64,000 bases of DNA, taken from NCBI RefSeq assembly GCF_003586445.1, contig NZ_CP030028.1:2060501-2124500 (forward strand), in the 5' to 3' direction. The notes beneath the pieces were generated by a model. The model was not told the origin of the DNA, searched no databases, and saw nothing but the letters and a program-made list of their open reading frames with translations. Of this stretch, positions 61,119 to 64,000 are shown one piece after another; the first letter of the stretch is position 1, and every line of letters begins with the position of its first letter. Source of the stretch: Bacillus sp. Y1 (GTDB lineage: Bacteria > Bacillota > Bacilli > Bacillales > Cytobacillaceae). The position numbers were made by a program, and so were the translations under genes.

Positions 61119-63305
61119 ATGAGCAACCAAAAATTCGATTTATTGGAGAAAGTGTTTCATACAAGTAGTGATTATTTAATTGTAAAAGATGTGAATGGAC
61201 GATGGATCGAAGCAAATCAAAAGACCCTGCAACTATTTGAAATTGAGGAAGGGGCATATATAGGGAAAACGGATGAACAGCTGGCACAGAAATACAAAAA
61301 GTTTGAGAATTATGGTCCTATTTGTGTTCATTCAGACAATCAAGCGTGGTTAAGTAAAAATGAATTTCAATTAAAAGAATCGTTTCGGATGGATGGGAAT
61401 GACTATACGTTCCATGTAAGAAAGATTCCTCTGTACGATGAGAACGGACATGCAGATAGTTTAGTTGTAGTAGGTAGAAATATTACTGAGCAAGAAAAAT
61501 ACCAAGCCATTAGTGATAAACAGTATAGGGCCCTACAAATGATTGCATCAGGTGAACCGTTAACAGATGTTTTTCGAAATATTGTGAATGCTGTGGAGGC
61601 ATTATCTAGTAAGAGTATTTGCTCCATTATGTTTTATGAAGAGAGTGAGAATTGGTTACGTAATGGGTATTCACATAGTTTCCCAGAAAGCTTTTTAAAG
61701 AAAATCGACCGATTTCCAGTTGGCTTGAACTTTGCATCTTGTGGACATGCAGCTTTTACGAAAGAGATAGCTATTGTCTCGGATATAGAAACTGACCCAT
61801 CTTGGTCCAACTGGAAGACGATCCCTTTGAGCTATCAATTGCATTCCTGTTGGTCAATTCCGATCTTATCGTCGAAAGGAGAATTATTCGGTACATTTGC
61901 GATCTATCATCCTGACGTACGGAAACCAAAATCTTATGAAATCGAATTACTTAAAGTATTCAGTTACTTAACAGGTTTAGCGATTGAAAGGGATAATCAA
62001 GTAAAGGAAATCCAATACTTGGCTTCTCATGATACGTTAACGAATCTTCCGAATATCCGATTTTTAAAGGATGTTATCGACCGATTAATTACTAGACAAG
62101 ATGAGTTTGCGATTTTATTTATTGATTTAGACCGATTTAAGCCTATTAATGATACTTTCGGACATGCGGTAGGCGATAAGGTTTTAAGTGAAGTAGCAAG
62201 GCGGATTCATTCAAATATCCCGAACAAAGGGATTGTAACCCGTATGGGTGGTGATGAATTTGTCATTCTTTTGAAAAAGCTGAAAAATGAGAAACAACCC
62301 AAAGCAGTGGCAGAACAAATATTACAAGCAATAAAAGAACCGATTGTTATTAATGACCGAGAGTTTTATGTATCAGCTAGTATAGGGATAAGTATGTATC
62401 CGTTCCATGGTCATACAGGGGACATATTAATTAGGAATGCAGATGTCGCGATGTATAGTGTAAAAGGGGAGGATGGACAATCCATCCAGATGTTTAATGA
62501 TTCCCTCACGAAGCACGGTACAGAATTATTTATGTTACAAGGAGAACTCCGCGAAGCAATCAAGCAAAATCAATTTTTCATACAATATCAACCGAAAATT
62601 CAGTTGGCAACAGGTAAATTCACTGGACTAGAAGCACTCATCAGATGGAAGCATCCAGAGAAGGGGATTATCAGTCCTGACACATTTATACCTCTTGCAG
62701 AGGAAAGTGGATTTATTGGTGCGCTAGGAGAATGGGTTCTTCGGGAAGTGTGTTTACAGCTAAAGAAGTGGAGGGAGTCGAACCTCACTCATTTACCTGT
62801 TGCAGTGAATATGTCTGTGAGACAATTTGTTTTAAACGATATCCCTAGTTTGGTGGAGGCAATACTCGCAGAATTTGATCTCCCATCCGAATCAATTGAG
62901 ATTGAAATTACAGAAAGTGTGTTAAGTAAACATGAATATTTAATTCAAAATGCAGTCAGCAAGCTTCAAAAAATTGGAGTGAAAGTGTCAATTGATGATT
63001 TTGGGACAGGTTATGCTTCAATGACGTATTTAAAACAATTTCGTGCAAATAAAATAAAAATTGATCGTTCTTTTATCAGCTCTCTTCCACATGATGTAAA
63101 TGAAGCGGCCATCGTTTCTGCTGTTATTACATTAGCGCGTGATTTACATATGGATGTTATTGCAGAAGGAATTGAGACGAAGGAACAGTTCGACTTTTTA
63201 TTAGATAAAGGCTGTTCGGAAGGCCAAGGGTACTATTTCAGCCGGCCCGTATCATCAAATGAAATCGAAGAACTAATTCAAAGAGTAGATAAATTTTTAA
63301 AATAA
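61119..63305 (+). CDS. PAS-GAF-GGDEF-EAL c-di-GMP turnover protein
   Basis: 728 aa, soluble. A PAS domain (1-125, YLIVKDVNGRWIEANQKT), a GAF domain (about 135-290, HSCWSIPILSSKGELFGTFAIY), GGDEF (about 300-460, with intact RMGGDEFVILL) and EAL (about 475-720, GLEALIRWKHP, NMSVRQF, IDDFGTGYASM, KIDRSFI). Both catalytic motifs are intact, so synthesis and hydrolysis are both possible. The product-inhibition RxxD site is not seen at the usual place five residues before GGDEF (PNKG there). A c-di-GMP riboswitch controls it, closing a feedback loop. Confidence 0.92.
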   Translation: MSNQKFDLLEKVFHTSSDYLIVKDVNGRWIEANQKTLQLFEIEEGAYIGKTDEQLAQKYKKFENYGPICVHSDNQAWLSKNEFQLKESFRMDGNDYTFHVRKIPLYDENGHADSLVVVGRNITEQEKYQAISDKQYRALQMIASGEPLTDVFRNIVNAVEALSSKSICSIMFYEESENWLRNGYSHSFPESFLKKIDRFPVGLNFASCGHAAFTKEIAIVSDIETDPSWSNWKTIPLSYQLHSCWSIPILSSKGELFGTFAIYHPDVRKPKSYEIELLKVFSYLTGLAIERDNQVKEIQYLASHDTLTNLPNIRFLKDVIDRLITRQDEFAILFIDLDRFKPINDTFGHAVGDKVLSEVARRIHSNIPNKGIVTRMGGDEFVILLKKLKNEKQPKAVAEQILQAIKEPIVINDREFYVSASIGISMYPFHGHTGDILIRNADVAMYSVKGEDGQSIQMFNDSLTKHGTELFMLQGELREAIKQNQFFIQYQPKIQLATGKFTGLEALIRWKHPEKGIISPDTFIPLAEESGFIGALGEWVLREVCLQLKKWRESNLTHLPVAVNMSVRQFVLNDIPSLVEAILAEFDLPSESIEIEITESVLSKHEYLIQNAVSKLQKIGVKVSIDDFGTGYASMTYLKQFRANKIKIDRSFISSLPHDVNEAAIVSAVITLARDLHMDVIAEGIETKEQFDFLLDKGCSEGQGYYFSRPVSSNEIEELIQRVDKFLK

Positions 63306-63317
63306 GGGGTGATGACA

Positions 63318-64000
63318 TTGAAGGTTGGATTTATCGGCTTGGGTAGTATGGGGTTACCGATGGCAAAAAATCTTTTGAAAAATGGCTATGAAATAGTGGT
63401 TTACAATCGGACGAAAAGCAAATGCCAAGAATTAACCACAAAAGGAGCCATTATAGCAAACACTCCTGCTGAAGCAGCCAGTCATACTGACATCGTCTTT
63501 ACCATACTTTCTGACGATACAGCTGTGGAGAACGTCGTGTTTGGTGATGAAGGAATACTTGAAGGGTTACAACCAGGCGGCATTCATGTGTCTATCAGTA
63601 CCATCAGCGTGCATTTGGCAAAGAAACTATCGGCTGATCATGAACATGCCCGTCAACATTTTGTTTCTTCCACCGTTTTAGGTCGTCCTGAGGCAGCTGC
63701 AGCCGCTGCTTTACGCTTTATTGTTGCAGGTCCAGAAGAGGCAAGGAAGAAAGTAATGCCTATCCTGCAAATGTTAGGACAAGATGTTTTCACAGTTGGT
63801 GATCAAGCGTATTTATCGAATGTGGCTAAGCTGGGAAATAACTTCTTACTTGTGTCCATGTTAGAATCCTTATCAGAAATATTGGTTATGGTGGAGAAGC
63901 ACGGAGTTGAACCAAAGCAGTTTTTAGAAATTATTAATTCTCTGTTTGCATCACCAGTTTATAATACATATGGAAAAATGATTGTAAATGAACAGTTTGA
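63318..64000 (+). CDS. Beta-hydroxyacid dehydrogenase-like NAD(P) oxidoreductase (3' end cut by window)
   Basis: The first 227 codons of a 3-hydroxyisobutyrate dehydrogenase-family protein. N-terminal Rossmann motif VGFIGLGSMGLPMAKNLLKNGYEIVVYNRT, then substrate-side ISTISVHLAKKLSADH and STVLGRPEAAAAAAL, and catalytic-Lys segment VAKLGNNFLLVSMLESLSE. TTG at 63318 with AAGGGGTG eight bases upstream is favoured; an in-frame ATG at 63312 overlaps that site. The substrate (hydroxyisobutyrate, tartronate semialdehyde, succinic semialdehyde or an imine) cannot be told. It begins 12 bp after the GGDEF-EAL gene. Confidence 0.85.
   Translation, partial: MKVGFIGLGSMGLPMAKNLLKNGYEIVVYNRTKSKCQELTTKGAIIANTPAEAASHTDIVFTILSDDTAVENVVFGDEGILEGLQPGGIHVSISTISVHLAKKLSADHEHARQHFVSSTVLGRPEAAAAAALRFIVAGPEEARKKVMPILQMLGQDVFTVGDQAYLSNVAKLGNNFLLVSMLESLSEILVMVEKHGVEPKQFLEIINSLFASPVYNTYGKMIVNEQF

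Overview
The window looks like the chromosome of a spore-forming Bacillaceae bacterium (Bacillus or a close relative). The DNA is AT-rich, ribosome binding sites are strong AGGAGG types, and TTG and GTG starts are frequent. The gene content is Bacillus-like: a sigma-54 roc regulon, an FbpA homologue, Spo0M-like, RsbR-like and SleB-like proteins, AadK-type ANT(6), a YezD protein and a FapR-type site before fabH. No rRNA, tRNA, CRISPR array, prophage or transposase was seen. Both ends of the window cut through genes.

Layout. 0-7.6 kb: arginine/ornithine catabolism. A RocR-like activator (cut by the window start) faces rocA-rocD-rocG plus a small lipoyl-like protein and an amino-acid permease. 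Perfect GG-N10-GC -24/-12 promoters precede rocA and the permease. 7.9-18.6 kb: mixed chromosomal genes (MBL hydrolase, MEDS-PAS histidine kinase, DinB, TerC, DUF3231, PadR-ChrA, EamA exporter, quinone reductase-like MDR). 18.8-24.7 kb: a sulfur-scavenging block with a TauE exporter, an Rrf2 regulator, YezD, a cytoplasmic aryl-sulfate sulfotransferase and an SsuABC-type importer. 24.8-30.1 kb: FbpA, a repetitive DUF6944-like protein, LysE, and RpiR with a GH1 phospho-beta-glucosidase. 30.3-35.4 kb: a sucrose operon scrR-scrA-scrB-scrK with four GGAACCGGTTCC-type operators. 35.4-43 kb: Map, FabH (FapR-type site), small and broken genes around an orphan manganese (yybP-ykoY) riboswitch, and a PurR-box plus guanine-riboswitch controlled PbuG permease.

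43.2-46.4 kb is an mhq-like quinone/catechol detoxification operon behind an MhqR-type palindrome. 47.8-52.2 kb is rich in resistance-type enzymes: VOC plus ANT(6), GNAT, MarR with two small proteins, and an APH-fold kinase plus VOC operon. A 22-codon leader peptide, an intrinsic terminator and a hairpin over the ribosome binding site precede the last operon. 52.4-56.6 kb is a second sigma-54 module: an activator facing a second P5C dehydrogenase and proline dehydrogenase. 56.7-59.9 kb holds an AnsR-like regulator, asparaginase, YitT and a SleB-like hydrolase. 59.9-64 kb holds an RsbR-like protein, a c-di-GMP-I riboswitch before a PAS-GAF-GGDEF-EAL protein, and the start of a beta-hydroxyacid dehydrogenase.

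Working together: the two P5C dehydrogenases, RocD, RocG, PutB, asparaginase and the permease form a route from arginine, ornithine, proline and asparagine to glutamate and 2-oxoglutarate. The most interesting unexplained items are the attenuator-controlled kinase/VOC operon, the manganese riboswitch without its exporter gene, terminator-like hairpins placed directly before ribosome binding sites (EamA and sulfotransferase genes), and three intergenic tandem arrays whose 51-53 bp units each carry an inverted repeat.
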